Positions 1 through 7,639 of a DNA stretch of 64,000 nt are shown piece by piece. The stretch lies in the NCBI RefSeq assembly GCF_024169315.1, contig NZ_JALJWR010000001.1:455501-519500 (forward strand), given 5' to 3'. This DNA comes from Pseudomonas migulae. GTDB lineage: Bacteria; Pseudomonadota; Gammaproteobacteria; Pseudomonadales; Pseudomonadaceae. How positions within the stretch are numbered: the stretch's first letter is position 1; the number at the start of each line of letters is the position of its first letter. The notes under the pieces were generated by a model that was not told the origin of the DNA, ran no database searches, and saw only the letters and a list, made by a program, of their open reading frames with translations. The position numbers were made by a program, and so were the translations under genes.

Positions 1-413
1 AGTTCGAGCTGTACATCGACGGCCAGTTCGTCTGCAGCCAGAAAGCCGACGGCCTGATCGTCGCCACCCCGACCGGTTCGACCGCTTACGCGCTGTCGGC
101 GGGTGGCCCGATCATGCACCCCAAGCTTGACGCTATTGTGATTGTGCCCATGTACCCCCATACCTTGTCAGGCAGGCCGATTGTGGTCGATGGCAACAGT
201 GAGCTGAAAATCGTCGTGTCCAAGGATATGCAGATCTACCCGCAAGTCTCCTGTGACGGGCAGAACCACTTCACCTGCGCGCCGGGTGACACCATTACCA
301 TCAGCAAGAAAGCGCAGAAGCTGCGGCTGATTCACCCGCTCGACCACAACTATTACGAAGTCTGCCGGACCAAGCTCGGCTGGGGCAGCAAGTTGGGGGG
401 TGGAGGCGACTGA
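1..413 (+). CDS. nadK: NAD kinase, C-terminal part (gene enters from upstream)
   Basis: ATP-dependent phosphorylation of NAD to NADP in the cytoplasm. The reading frame is open from base 3 and ends at TGA 411-413, giving 136 residues of the C-terminal part. The conserved substrate-binding segment [16 protein letters not shown] is visible near the left edge, followed by the beta-sandwich C-terminal domain ([15 protein letters not shown], then an SCDGQ segment). The start lies outside the window. The stop overlaps the start of the next gene (TGATG), so the two are probably co-transcribed. The family assignment is firm; only the N-terminal half is missing. Confidence 0.95.
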   Translation, partial: FELYIDGQFVCSQKADGLIVATPTGSTAYALSAGGPIMHPKLDAIVIVPMYPHTLSGRPIVVDGNSELKIVVSKDMQIYPQVSCDGQNHFTCAPGDTITISKKAQKLRLIHPLDHNYYEVCRTKLGWGSKLGGGGD

Positions 414-1384
414 TGCTCGATCCCGCGCGAAGTTACGACCTGATCGGTGACGTGCACGGTTGCGCTCTGACCCTTGAGCACTTGCTCGACCGTCTCGGTT
501 ATCACAAACAAGGTGGTGTCTGGCGGCATCCGTCGCGCATGGCGGTGTTTGTCGGTGACATCATCGACCGTGGCCCGCGGATTCGCGAGGCGCTGCACAT
601 CGTTCACGACATGGTCGAGGCTGGCCAGGCGCTGTGCATCATGGGCAACCACGAATTCAACGCCCTCGGCTGGAGCACACCGGCGCCTCCGGGCAGCGGC
701 AAGCAGTTCGTTCGTGAACACACCCCGCGTCATGCGCGCCTGCTGGGCGAAACCCTGACGCAGTTTGAAGATCACCCCGGCGACTGGCATGACTTCCAGC
801 AATGGTTCTATGAGTTGCCGCTGTTTCTGGATGCCGGACGTTTCCGCGTGGTGCACGCCTGCTGGGATTCGAGCCTGATCGAGCCGTTGCGCGCGCTGTT
901 TCCCGATGGCTGCGTCGATGAGCATTTCCTCCAGGCGTCGGCCGTGCCGGGCAGTTTTGCCTGCACCGTGTTCGACCGCTTGCTGCGCGGCACCGACATG
1001 CGTCTGCCCCACGGGTTGACCATGACCAGCGGCGATGGCCTGACACGTTCGTTCTTCCGCACCAAGTTCTGGGAAGACGACCCGCAAACCTATGGAGACA
1101 TCGTGTTCCAGCCTGACGCCTTACCGGAACCCGTGGCCCGAACGCCGCTGTCGTCCACTGAAAAAAACACCTTGCTGCGCTATGGCGTTGACGAACCGTT
1201 GTTGTTCGTCGGCCACTATTGGCGCAGCGGTAAACCGGCGCCGATCCGCCCGAACCTGGCTTGCCTGGATTACAGCGCAGTGCTCTACGGCAAGCTGGTT
1301 GCCTATCGCCTGGACCAGGAAACCCGGCTCGATCCGCACAAGTTTGTCTGGGTCGATGTGGAACGGCCCGAGGTGTTGCGATGA
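413..1384 (+). CDS. Metallophosphoesterase (calcineurin-like, PPP-type)
   Basis: Predicted cytoplasmic metal-dependent phosphatase of 323 aa. The motif blocks of the calcineurin-like superfamily are in order: GDVHG (about residues 12-16), GDIIDRGP (48-55), GNHE (78-81), a later VHACWD histidine block, and VGHYW near residue 270. These supply the ligands of a two-metal centre. The arrangement resembles bacterial serine/threonine or diadenosine-polyphosphate type phosphatases, but the substrate cannot be told from sequence. It is translationally coupled at both ends: TGATG with nadK and ATGA with the rhomboid gene. A neighbouring role in nucleotide metabolism would be inference only. Confidence 0.9.
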   Translation: MLDPARSYDLIGDVHGCALTLEHLLDRLGYHKQGGVWRHPSRMAVFVGDIIDRGPRIREALHIVHDMVEAGQALCIMGNHEFNALGWSTPAPPGSGKQFVREHTPRHARLLGETLTQFEDHPGDWHDFQQWFYELPLFLDAGRFRVVHACWDSSLIEPLRALFPDGCVDEHFLQASAVPGSFACTVFDRLLRGTDMRLPHGLTMTSGDGLTRSFFRTKFWEDDPQTYGDIVFQPDALPEPVARTPLSSTEKNTLLRYGVDEPLLFVGHYWRSGKPAPIRPNLACLDYSAVLYGKLVAYRLDQETRLDPHKFVWVDVERPEVLR

Positions 1385-2262
1385 GCGCTGTTGCCGTATT
1401 ACGCCTGCCGCTGGCGGTGGATCTGAGCGGTTTCGTCAAATTGCTGCAACGCATGCAGGTGCCGCACCGGGTCAGCGAAGAGCAGGGCGAGCAGGTCCTG
1501 TGGGTGCCCGCCAATATCAGTGAAGACGTTCGTGCCTTGTACGAGCGTTTCCCGGCGGGCGATCCCGATCAGCAACTGGACATTCCGGTGGCGACCACCC
1601 GAAAGCGTCCCGGTTTCGTCGAGCAATTGCGTCACGCCAAAGCAACTGCGCTGGTGCTGTTGCTCAGCCTGATCGTCGGCGCGGTGACGCTGCTGGGTGA
1701 AAACCTAGACACGATGCACTGGTTCACCTTCCTCGATTTCCGGGTGATCGGCGAGTACATCCATTTCACGCCACTGGCCGACAGCCTGGCGGCCGGGCAG
1801 TGGTGGCGTCTGGTGACGCCGATGCTGATCCACTTCGGTTTCCTGCACCTGGCCATGAATGGCATGTGGTATTGGGAGCTGGGGCGGCGCATCGAGTCGC
1901 GCCAAGGCGGCATCAACCTGATCGGCCTGACCTTGCTGTTCGCCCTGGTGTCCAATTACGCCCAGTTCGTTTTCAGCGGCCCGACCCTGTTTGGCGGCTT
2001 GTCCGGTGTGCTGTACGGCCTCCTCGGGCATTGCTGGATCTTCCAGATTCTGTCGCCGAACCGGGCTTATCGCCTGCCGCGCGGCGTGCTGGTGATGATG
2101 CTGGTGTGGCTGCTGCTGTGCCTGTCCGGGCTGGTCTCGCTGATCGGCTTCGGTGAAATTGCCAACGCCGCCCACGTCGGCGGGTTGCTCGTCGGATGCT
2201 TGACCGGTTTGTTGGGCGGTTTGTACAACCGCCGTAAACTGGCCGTCCAAAATCGTATGTGA
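1381..2262 (+). CDS. Rhomboid family intramembrane serine protease (GlpG-like)
   Basis: Inner-membrane protease of 293 aa that cleaves transmembrane segments. The ATG at 1381 forms an ATGA overlap with the previous stop, so it is preferred over a more upstream in-frame ATG at 1261. Residues 1-80 form a soluble N-terminal domain like that of GlpG. From about residue 88 hydrophobic segments follow. HxxxN lies at H156-N160 in the second helix region, the catalytic serine is in GGLSG (S208) and the catalytic histidine in AAHVGG (H265). The Ser-His dyad is complete, so an active enzyme is expected. Substrates are unknown. Confidence 0.93.
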   Translation: MSAVAVLRLPLAVDLSGFVKLLQRMQVPHRVSEEQGEQVLWVPANISEDVRALYERFPAGDPDQQLDIPVATTRKRPGFVEQLRHAKATALVLLLSLIVGAVTLLGENLDTMHWFTFLDFRVIGEYIHFTPLADSLAAGQWWRLVTPMLIHFGFLHLAMNGMWYWELGRRIESRQGGINLIGLTLLFALVSNYAQFVFSGPTLFGGLSGVLYGLLGHCWIFQILSPNRAYRLPRGVLVMMLVWLLLCLSGLVSLIGFGEIANAAHVGGLLVGCLTGLLGGLYNRRKLAVQNRM

Positions 2263-2284
2263 ATCAAAGAGCGCGGAGACCTTG

Positions 2285-2545
2285 ATGTCCTCTTTTAACG
2301 AAATGATCAAAAACATCACGCCGGATATCTACCAGAGCCTGAAACTGGCGGTGGAAATCGGCAAATGGTCGGACGGTGGCAAGCTCACCGCCGAGCAACG
2401 CGAACTGTCGCTGCAAGCGATGATCGCCTGGGAAGTCCAGAACCTGCCGGAAGAAGAGCGCACGGGCTACATGGGCCCGCAGGAATGCAGCTCCAAGTCG
2501 ATCACCGTACCGAATATCCTGTTCAAGTCGGATGCCATCCATTGA
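2285..2545 (+). CDS. YeaC family small protein (DUF1315)
   Basis: Small cytoplasmic protein of 86 aa in the YeaC/DUF1315 family, function unknown. It has the family hallmarks ITPDIYQSLKLAVEIGKW near the N-terminus and a central GGKLTxEQRExSLQAMIAWE segment. The ATG at 2285 is chosen over the TTG at 2282 just before it; a GCGGAGA ribosome site lies a few bases upstream. It sits 22 bases after the rhomboid gene and its stop overlaps the probable TTG start of the next gene, so the three genes are likely one transcript. Confidence 0.85.
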   Translation: MSSFNEMIKNITPDIYQSLKLAVEIGKWSDGGKLTAEQRELSLQAMIAWEVQNLPEEERTGYMGPQECSSKSITVPNILFKSDAIH

Positions 2546-3372
2546 TTGAGATTGGCCGCGGTGCAATCAGTAAAATGTCGGCTCGCCTGGACGGGTCCGA
2601 CGTGCAGTACGCGTTTCGTCTGGGCGAGGTCGAGGTGCCGGTCAATCCGTTGATCGGCAGCACGGTTCGCCTGGAATACCTGGGGGCGATCTTCTGCTCC
2701 CATTGCGGGCGCAAGACCAAAACCAGTTTCAGCCAGGGTTACTGCTACCCGTGCATGACCAAACTGGCCCAGTGCGACATCTGCATCATGAGCCCGGAGC
2801 GTTGCCACTACGACGCCGGTACGTGCCGTGAGCCGGAGTGGGGCGAGAAGTTCTGCATGACGGATCACATCGTGTATCTGTCGAACTCGTCCGGGGTGAA
2901 AGTCGGGATTACCCGCGCCACCCAGCTGCCGACCCGCTGGATCGATCAGGGCGCCCGTCAGGCGTTGCCGATCATGCGTGTGTCGACTCGTCAGCAGTCG
3001 GGCTTCGTCGAAGACCTGTTCCGCAGTCAGGTGGCCGACAAGACCAACTGGCGTGCTTTACTCAAGGGCGAAGCGGTTTCCGTGGACCTGGCCGAGGTTC
3101 GCGATCAGCTGTTTGATCGCTGCGCCGAAGGTCTGCAAGGTTTGCAGGAACGATTCGGCCTACAGGCAATCCAGACCATTGCCGACGTGGAACCGCTCGA
3201 AATCCGCTATCCGGTCGAGCAATACCCGGCCAAAATCGTCAGCTTCAACCTGGACAAGAACCCGATTGCCGAAGGCACGCTGCTGGGGATCAAGGGCCAG
3301 TACCTGATTTTCGACACCGGCGTGATCAATATTCGTAAATACACGGCTTATCAGCTCGCCGTGCATCAGTAA
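2542..3372 (+). CDS. DUF2797 domain protein, Cys-rich with GIY-YIG-like segment
   Basis: Conserved proteobacterial protein of 276 aa, function unknown. Nine cysteines lie between residues 52 and 105, mostly as CxxC pairs (CSHC, CYPC, CDIC), which suggests zinc binding. They are followed by VYLSNSSGVKVGIT around residues 111-124, resembling the beta-hairpin of GIY-YIG nucleases. The start is uncertain. TTG at 2542 overlaps the previous stop and gives an N-terminus (IEIGRGAISKMSARL) that fits the family; an ATG at 2575 would remove 11 residues. No strong ribosome site is seen, which fits translational coupling to the YeaC gene. Confidence 0.8.
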   Translation: MIEIGRGAISKMSARLDGSDVQYAFRLGEVEVPVNPLIGSTVRLEYLGAIFCSHCGRKTKTSFSQGYCYPCMTKLAQCDICIMSPERCHYDAGTCREPEWGEKFCMTDHIVYLSNSSGVKVGITRATQLPTRWIDQGARQALPIMRVSTRQQSGFVEDLFRSQVADKTNWRALLKGEAVSVDLAEVRDQLFDRCAEGLQGLQERFGLQAIQTIADVEPLEIRYPVEQYPAKIVSFNLDKNPIAEGTLLGIKGQYLIFDTGVINIRKYTAYQLAVHQ

Positions 3373-3382
3373 GGACTCCAGC

Positions 3383-6040
3383 ATGCGCACCGAACAACCG
3401 AAGATGATCTATTTGAAGGACTATCAGGCGCCTGAATACCTGATCGACGAGACGCACCTGACCTTCGAGTTGTTCGAGGACCACAGCCTGGTCCATGCGC
3501 AACTGGTGATGCGCCGCAATCCTGAGCGTGGCCCGGGCCTGCCGCCGCTGGTACTCGATGGCCAGCAGCTCGAGTTGTTGTCGGTGACCCTGGCCGACCG
3601 TGAGCTGAGCGAGGCTGATTATCAACTGACCGAAAATCACCTGACCCTGCAGCCGACCAGCACCACGTTCACCGTCGACACCAGCGTCAGGATCCACCCG
3701 GAAACCAACACCGCGCTTGAAGGCCTGTACAAGTCCGGCACGATGTTCTGCACCCAGTGCGAAGCCGAAGGCTTCCGCAAGATCACCTATTACCTCGACC
3801 GCCCGGACGTGATGAGCACGTTCACCACCACAGTGGTCGCCGAGCAGCACAGCTACCCGGTGCTGCTGTCCAACGGCAACCCGATTGCCAGCGGTCCGGG
3901 TGAAGACGGTCGGCACTGGGCGACCTGGGAAGATCCGTTCAAGAAGCCTGCCTACCTGTTTGCGCTGGTGGCCGGCGATTTGTGGTGCGTCGAAGACACC
4001 TTCACCACCATGACCGAGCGCTCCGTGGCGCTACGCATCTATGTCGAGCCGGAAAACATCGACAAGTGCCAGCACGCCATGAACAGCCTGAAGAAGTCGA
4101 TGCGCTGGGACGAAGAAGTCTATGGTCGCGAGTACGACCTGGACATCTTCATGATCGTTGCGGTCAACGACTTCAACATGGGCGCCATGGAGAACAAGGG
4201 CCTCAACATCTTCAACTCCAGCGCCGTGCTGGCCCGCGCCGAAACCGCGACCGACGCCGCTCACCAGCGCGTCGAAGCGATCGTTGCCCACGAGTACTTC
4301 CACAACTGGTCGGGCAACCGCGTGACCTGCCGCGACTGGTTCCAGTTGTCGCTGAAGGAAGGCTTCACGGTGTTCCGTGATTCCGGTTTCTCCGCCGACA
4401 TGAACTCGGCAACCGTGAAACGCATCCAGGACGTCGCGTACCTTCGTACCCACCAGTTCGCCGAAGACGCCGGTCCCATGGCGCACGCCGTACGCCCGGA
4501 CAGCTTCATCGAGATTTCCAACTTCTACACCCTGACCGTGTACGAAAAGGGCTCGGAAGTGGTCGGCATGATCCACACCTTGCTCGGCGCCGAAGGGTTC
4601 CGCAAAGGCAGCGACCTGTACTTCGAACGCCATGACGGCCAGGCCGTGACCTGCGACGACTTCATCAAAGCCATGGAAGACGCCAACGGTGTCGACCTGA
4701 CCCAGTTCAAACGCTGGTACAGCCAAGCGGGTACGCCGCGATTGGCCGTGAGCGAGTCCTACGACGCCGCCGCGAAAACCTACAGCCTGACCTTCCGCCA
4801 GAGCTGCCCACCAACCCCGGACAAGGTTGAAAAACTGCCGTTCGTGATTCCTGTCGAGTTGGGCCTGCTGGATTCCAAAGGCGCCGCCATTGCGTTGCGT
4901 CTTTCCGGTGAAGCCAGCGCCCAGGGCACTTCGCGGGTGATTTCGGTGACCGAAGCCGAGCAGACCTTCACCTTCGTCGACATTGCTGAACAGCCTTTGC
5001 CTTCGTTGCTGCGCGGTTTCTCGGCGCCGGTGAAACTGAGCTTCCCGTACAACCGCGACCAGCTGATGTTCCTGATGCAGCACGACAGCGACGGCTTCAA
5101 TCGCTGGGATGCCGGCCAGCAATTGTCGGTTCAGGTGCTGCAAGAACTGATTGCCCAGCAGCAGAAGGGCGAGGCGCTGGTGATGGATCCGCGTCTGGTT
5201 TCTGCCTTGCGCACGGTGTTGTCGGACGAGACGCTGGATCAGGCGATGGTCGCCGAAATGCTCTCGCTGCCGGGCGAGGCGTACCTGACCGAAATCAGTG
5301 AAGTGGCTGACGTTGACGCCATTCACATCGCGCGCGAGTTTGCCCGCAAGCAACTGGCGGACGGTTTGTTCGAGGCGTTGTGGCTGCGTTACCAGGCCAA
5401 CCGTGATCTGTCGAAACAAACCCCGTACGTGGCCGAAGCCGAGCACTTTGCCCGTCGCGCGTTGCAGAACATTGCGCTGTCGTACCTGATGTTGAGTGGC
5501 AAGCCGGAAGTCCTGGCGGCGACGCTTGAGCAGTTCGAGACCAGCGACAACATGACCGAACGCCTGACGGCGTTGGCGGTGTTGGTCAACTCGTCGTTCG
5601 AAGAAGACAAGGCGCGGGCGCTGGCGAGTTTTGCCGAGCACTTCAAGGACAACCCGTTGGTCATGGACCAGTGGTTCAGCGTTCAGGCGGGCAGCACCCT
5701 GCCGGGCGGCCTGGAGCGGGTCAAGGCGTTGATGCAGCATCCGGCGTTCAACCTCAAGAACCCGAACAAGGTGCGGGCGCTGGTGGGTGCGTTTGCCGGG
5801 CAGAACCTGATCAACTTCCATGCGGCGGATGGTTCGGGGTATCGCTTCCTCGCCGATCTGGTGATCGAGCTGAACGGCTTCAACCCGCAGATCGCTTCGC
5901 GCCAACTGGCGCCGCTGACGCGCTGGCGCAAGTATGACGACGCTCGCCAGGCGTTGATGAAGGGCGAGCTGGAGCGGATTCGCGCTTCGGGTCAGCTGTC
6001 CAGTGATGTGTTTGAAGTGGTCAGCAAAAGCCTGGCTTGA
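3383..6040 (+). CDS. pepN: Aminopeptidase N (M1 zinc metallopeptidase)
   Basis: Cytoplasmic broad-specificity aminopeptidase of 885 aa, matching the length of gammaproteobacterial PepN. The substrate-binding GAMEN motif is at about residues 267-271. The zinc site is HEYFH (H303, H307) with the third ligand E326 in LKEGFTVF, so catalysis should be intact. The C-terminal part is the long helical domain typical of the PepN branch. The ATG lies 10 bases after the DUF2797 stop, with AAGGA as ribosome site, so it may belong to the same transcript. It ends directly in front of a repeat-rich region. Confidence 0.97.
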   Translation: MRTEQPKMIYLKDYQAPEYLIDETHLTFELFEDHSLVHAQLVMRRNPERGPGLPPLVLDGQQLELLSVTLADRELSEADYQLTENHLTLQPTSTTFTVDTSVRIHPETNTALEGLYKSGTMFCTQCEAEGFRKITYYLDRPDVMSTFTTTVVAEQHSYPVLLSNGNPIASGPGEDGRHWATWEDPFKKPAYLFALVAGDLWCVEDTFTTMTERSVALRIYVEPENIDKCQHAMNSLKKSMRWDEEVYGREYDLDIFMIVAVNDFNMGAMENKGLNIFNSSAVLARAETATDAAHQRVEAIVAHEYFHNWSGNRVTCRDWFQLSLKEGFTVFRDSGFSADMNSATVKRIQDVAYLRTHQFAEDAGPMAHAVRPDSFIEISNFYTLTVYEKGSEVVGMIHTLLGAEGFRKGSDLYFERHDGQAVTCDDFIKAMEDANGVDLTQFKRWYSQAGTPRLAVSESYDAAAKTYSLTFRQSCPPTPDKVEKLPFVIPVELGLLDSKGAAIALRLSGEASAQGTSRVISVTEAEQTFTFVDIAEQPLPSLLRGFSAPVKLSFPYNRDQLMFLMQHDSDGFNRWDAGQQLSVQVLQELIAQQQKGEALVMDPRLVSALRTVLSDETLDQAMVAEMLSLPGEAYLTEISEVADVDAIHIAREFARKQLADGLFEALWLRYQANRDLSKQTPYVAEAEHFARRALQNIALSYLMLSGKPEVLAATLEQFETSDNMTERLTALAVLVNSSFEEDKARALASFAEHFKDNPLVMDQWFSVQAGSTLPGGLERVKALMQHPAFNLKNPNKVRALVGAFAGQNLINFHAADGSGYRFLADLVIELNGFNPQIASRQLAPLTRWRKYDDARQALMKGELERIRASGQLSSDVFEVVSKSLA

Positions 6041-6076
6041 GTCTGGTTCGTTCCCACAGGGTTCACCCTGGACCTT

Positions 6077-6102
6077 GTGGGAGCTGGCTTACCAGCGATG
6101 GC
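6077..6102 (+). repeat. Single REP palindrome after pepN
   Basis: One copy of the GTGGGAGCTGGCTT-type Pseudomonas REP with a short inner palindrome (GCTGGCTTACCAGC). It sits about 37 bases after the pepN stop and may act in transcript 3' end protection. Confidence 0.6.
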
Positions 6103-6390
6103 GGTTTTTCAGGCGACATAGGTTTTGAGGGTGTACATATCCATTCCTGCGGTAACGGCTGCTAATGGTTTCGCCCTTACGGCGAGTCCCTTTTCCAAAC
6201 GCCGAAAAGGGACCAAAAGGCTTGGCCCCTGACGTACGGCCCTTCGCCTGGGCTCAGGGTTTCCTCGCTCCGGTCCTGCTCCGTGGGCCCGCCGCCATCG
6301 GCCATTCATGGCCGGGGGCGGCTACCGCGGCCTGTTTTCCGTCAAAGTCATCGGCGGCGAACACCAATCTCATGCCCACCAACAATCCCT
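6103..6390. other. Non-coding stretch between pepN and the IS, mostly repeat
   Basis: No convincing gene. Bases about 6171-6324 are the left copy of a long repeat whose inverted partner is at 7751-7901. Several short open frames here (for example around 6165-6494) are compositional artefacts of that repeat and lack plausible ribosome sites. Confidence 0.6.
6171..6324 (+). repeat. Left copy of inverted long repeat flanking the IS region
   Basis: Bases 6270-6324 match the reverse complement of 7751-7805 at 54 of 55 positions. The outer ends also match (CGCCCTTACGGCG-type sequence at 6172-6184 against 7888-7900), while the part in between has diverged. The inner part encloses the palindrome GGCCATTCATGGCC. 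Confidence 0.75.
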
Positions 6391-6483
6391 GTGGGAGCTG
6401 GCTTGCCAGCGATGGACGCCCAGACACCGCGTTCATTCAGGCAGCTCGCGTCATCGTTAACGACCATCGCTGGCAAGCCCGCT
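6391..6483. repeat. REP pair (BIME) interrupted by the IS
   Basis: A GTGGGAGCTGGCTTGCC-type REP at 6391-6415 and its inverted partner at 6464-6483. The partner stops at AAGCCCGCT and resumes after the IS with CTCCCACAGGGG at 7616-7627. Joined through the shared CT, the two halves restore the same palindrome seen intact elsewhere in the window (for example at 49387-49403 and 57965-57987). Confidence 0.85.
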
Positions 6484-6498
6484 TGTATGTTTAGACTT

Positions 6499-6641
6499 GA
6501 AGGGGTGGGCGGGACTAAAGCCTAGCTTCTGACTCTGACCAGTACAGACCGTGGGAGACTTCGTCCCGCCCCTTCACCTAATGCGCCGATAAGGAATGCA
6601 TCGGCCTAGACCGACGATAGAAACAAGCCAGCGCAACGGTG
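6499..6641 (+). ncRNA. Candidate bridge RNA in the 5' end of the IS110 element
   Basis: In the IS110 group the non-coding left end makes a structured RNA that pairs with target and donor DNA. Here a stem forms from GGCGGGAC (6508-6515) and GTCCCGCC (6563-6570), extended by GAAGG (6499-6503) with CCTTC (6571-6575). Its 47-nt loop contains AAGCCTAGCT (6518-6527), resembling the left target AAGCCCGCT, and GTGGGAG (6551-6557), exactly complementary to the right target CTCCCAC including the CT core. A second stem, TGCGC 6582-6586 with GCGCA 6631-6635, encloses a possible donor loop containing ACAAG (6623-6627), complementary to the left-end CTTGT. The fold was done by eye; RNA ends are unknown. 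Confidence 0.5.
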
Positions 6642-6682
6642 AACCCCGACAAGTCTTTAAACCCTAGCTCGGAGGGCGTGCC

Positions 6683-7612
6683 ATGACAATTCATGTTTCG
6701 CAGGTGGTCGTGGGTGTGGATGTCGCGAAGGACGAGATCGTTGTTTATCGATCCGATCTGGAGCAAGTCTTGATTGTTTCGAACGAGCGATCGACCCTTA
6801 AGAAGTGGCTCAAGGCGCTGCCCGCAAACAGCGCCATTGCCCTCGAAGCCACCAACACCTATCACCTCGATACGACAGAGATGGCCCATGAAATGGGTCA
6901 TGACGTTTACGTCATCGATGGCAGCCGTCTTAATCGATACCGCGAAGGGATAGGTATTCGGGCTAAAACAGATGCCCTGGATGCAGCGTTGCTGGCTCGT
7001 TACTTGAGTAAAGAGTCCGACAAGTTGAGGATTTGGAGTCCGCCTCCAAAGGCCTACACACAACTCAAAAGCTTGCTGCGTCGTCGGGCCGAGCTTGTTC
7101 GGCATCGTGTGGCCATCAAACAAAGCTGGAAGGACGAACCGTTGCTCGAAAAGGCATTGGCCGACTATCTGGCATGCCTTGAGCAGATTGAAAAAAACAT
7201 ACAGAAAGTGCTGAAGAGCATTGTCAGCGAAGCTGACATGGACGCGCAGGTAAAACGCTGCCAAGCGGTTGAGGGTGTAGGCGTCCTGACGGCTACAGCT
7301 GCAGTCACCGGCTACATTGCCTTTCTAGGAATGGATCCGCGAGTCAGACAATCGGGAAAGAAGGATCAGAAACGATACTTATCCAAACGAGGCGATTCGG
7401 AGTTCCGGCGCTTATTTCATAACAGCGCCATGGCCGCGAGTCGCTCTCCAGCCTGGAAACCTTACTATCAAAGCTATCTGGCAAGAGGCCTGAAGGGCAC
7501 TCAAGCCTTGGTAATACTTGCCCGTAAGCTGGCCAGAGTACTGTTTGCCTTGATGAAAAATCAAAGCGAGTACAAGCCAAGTTCTATGTTTGGGGGTTGC
7601 CCCCAAACATAG
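6683..7612 (+). CDS. IS110-family transposase (DEDD recombinase)
   Basis: Recombinase of 309 aa. The N-terminal RuvC-like domain shows the DEDD residues D13 (GVDVAKDE), E55 (IALEATNTY), D97 and D100 (KTDALDAA). The C-terminal Transposase_20-type domain begins with EGVGVLTA (197-204) and includes SKRGDSEFRRLFHNSAMAASRS (234-255 region), where the family serine nucleophile is expected; which serine it is was not assigned. GGAGG at 6671-6675 precedes the ATG. The stop TAG (7610-7612) lies inside a terminal hairpin 5 bases from the IS end. The gene looks intact, so the element may still be active. Confidence 0.92.
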   Translation: MTIHVSQVVVGVDVAKDEIVVYRSDLEQVLIVSNERSTLKKWLKALPANSAIALEATNTYHLDTTEMAHEMGHDVYVIDGSRLNRYREGIGIRAKTDALDAALLARYLSKESDKLRIWSPPPKAYTQLKSLLRRRAELVRHRVAIKQSWKDEPLLEKALADYLACLEQIEKNIQKVLKSIVSEADMDAQVKRCQAVEGVGVLTATAAVTGYIAFLGMDPRVRQSGKKDQKRYLSKRGDSEFRRLFHNSAMAASRSPAWKPYYQSYLARGLKGTQALVILARKLARVLFALMKNQSEYKPSSMFGGCPQT

Positions 7613-7614
7613 AA
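7582..7614 (+). repeat. Perfect 15-bp hairpin at the right end of the IS, spanning the transposase stop
   Basis: TTCTATGTTTGGGGG (7582-7596) pairs perfectly with 7600-7614 around a 3-base loop. It encodes the last residues of the transposase and reaches to within 3 bases of the IS end. It may be a subterminal end signal, or a structure limiting read-through; there is no U-tract. Confidence 0.8.
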
Positions 7615-7639
7615 TCTCCCACAGGGGATGCATACATCT

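Larger units (their letters stand above)
6484..7617 (+). mobile_element. IS110-family insertion sequence inserted in a REP
   Basis: About 1.13 kb. The left junction is a REP ending in CT (6482-6483) followed by TGTATGTTTAGAC; the right junction is ACATAGAAT followed by CT (7616-7617) and the rest of the REP. There is no target duplication beyond the CT and there are no long terminal inverted repeats, as expected for IS110 elements. A 7-base motif TATGTTT is present near both ends in inverted orientation. It carries one DEDD transposase gene and about 200 bases of 5' non-coding sequence. Members of this family that target REPs are known in Pseudomonas (for example ISPpu9 and ISPpu10 of P. putida). 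Confidence 0.9.

Noticed and set aside
1261..1380. Longer start for the rhomboid gene at 1261
   Set aside because: It would lie deep inside the phosphatase gene; the ATGA overlap start at 1381 fits GlpG-like proteins.
6165..6525. Short proline/glycine-rich open frames in the repeat left of the IS
   Set aside because: Same frames recur wherever this repeat occurs; no ribosome site, and they cross repeat boundaries.
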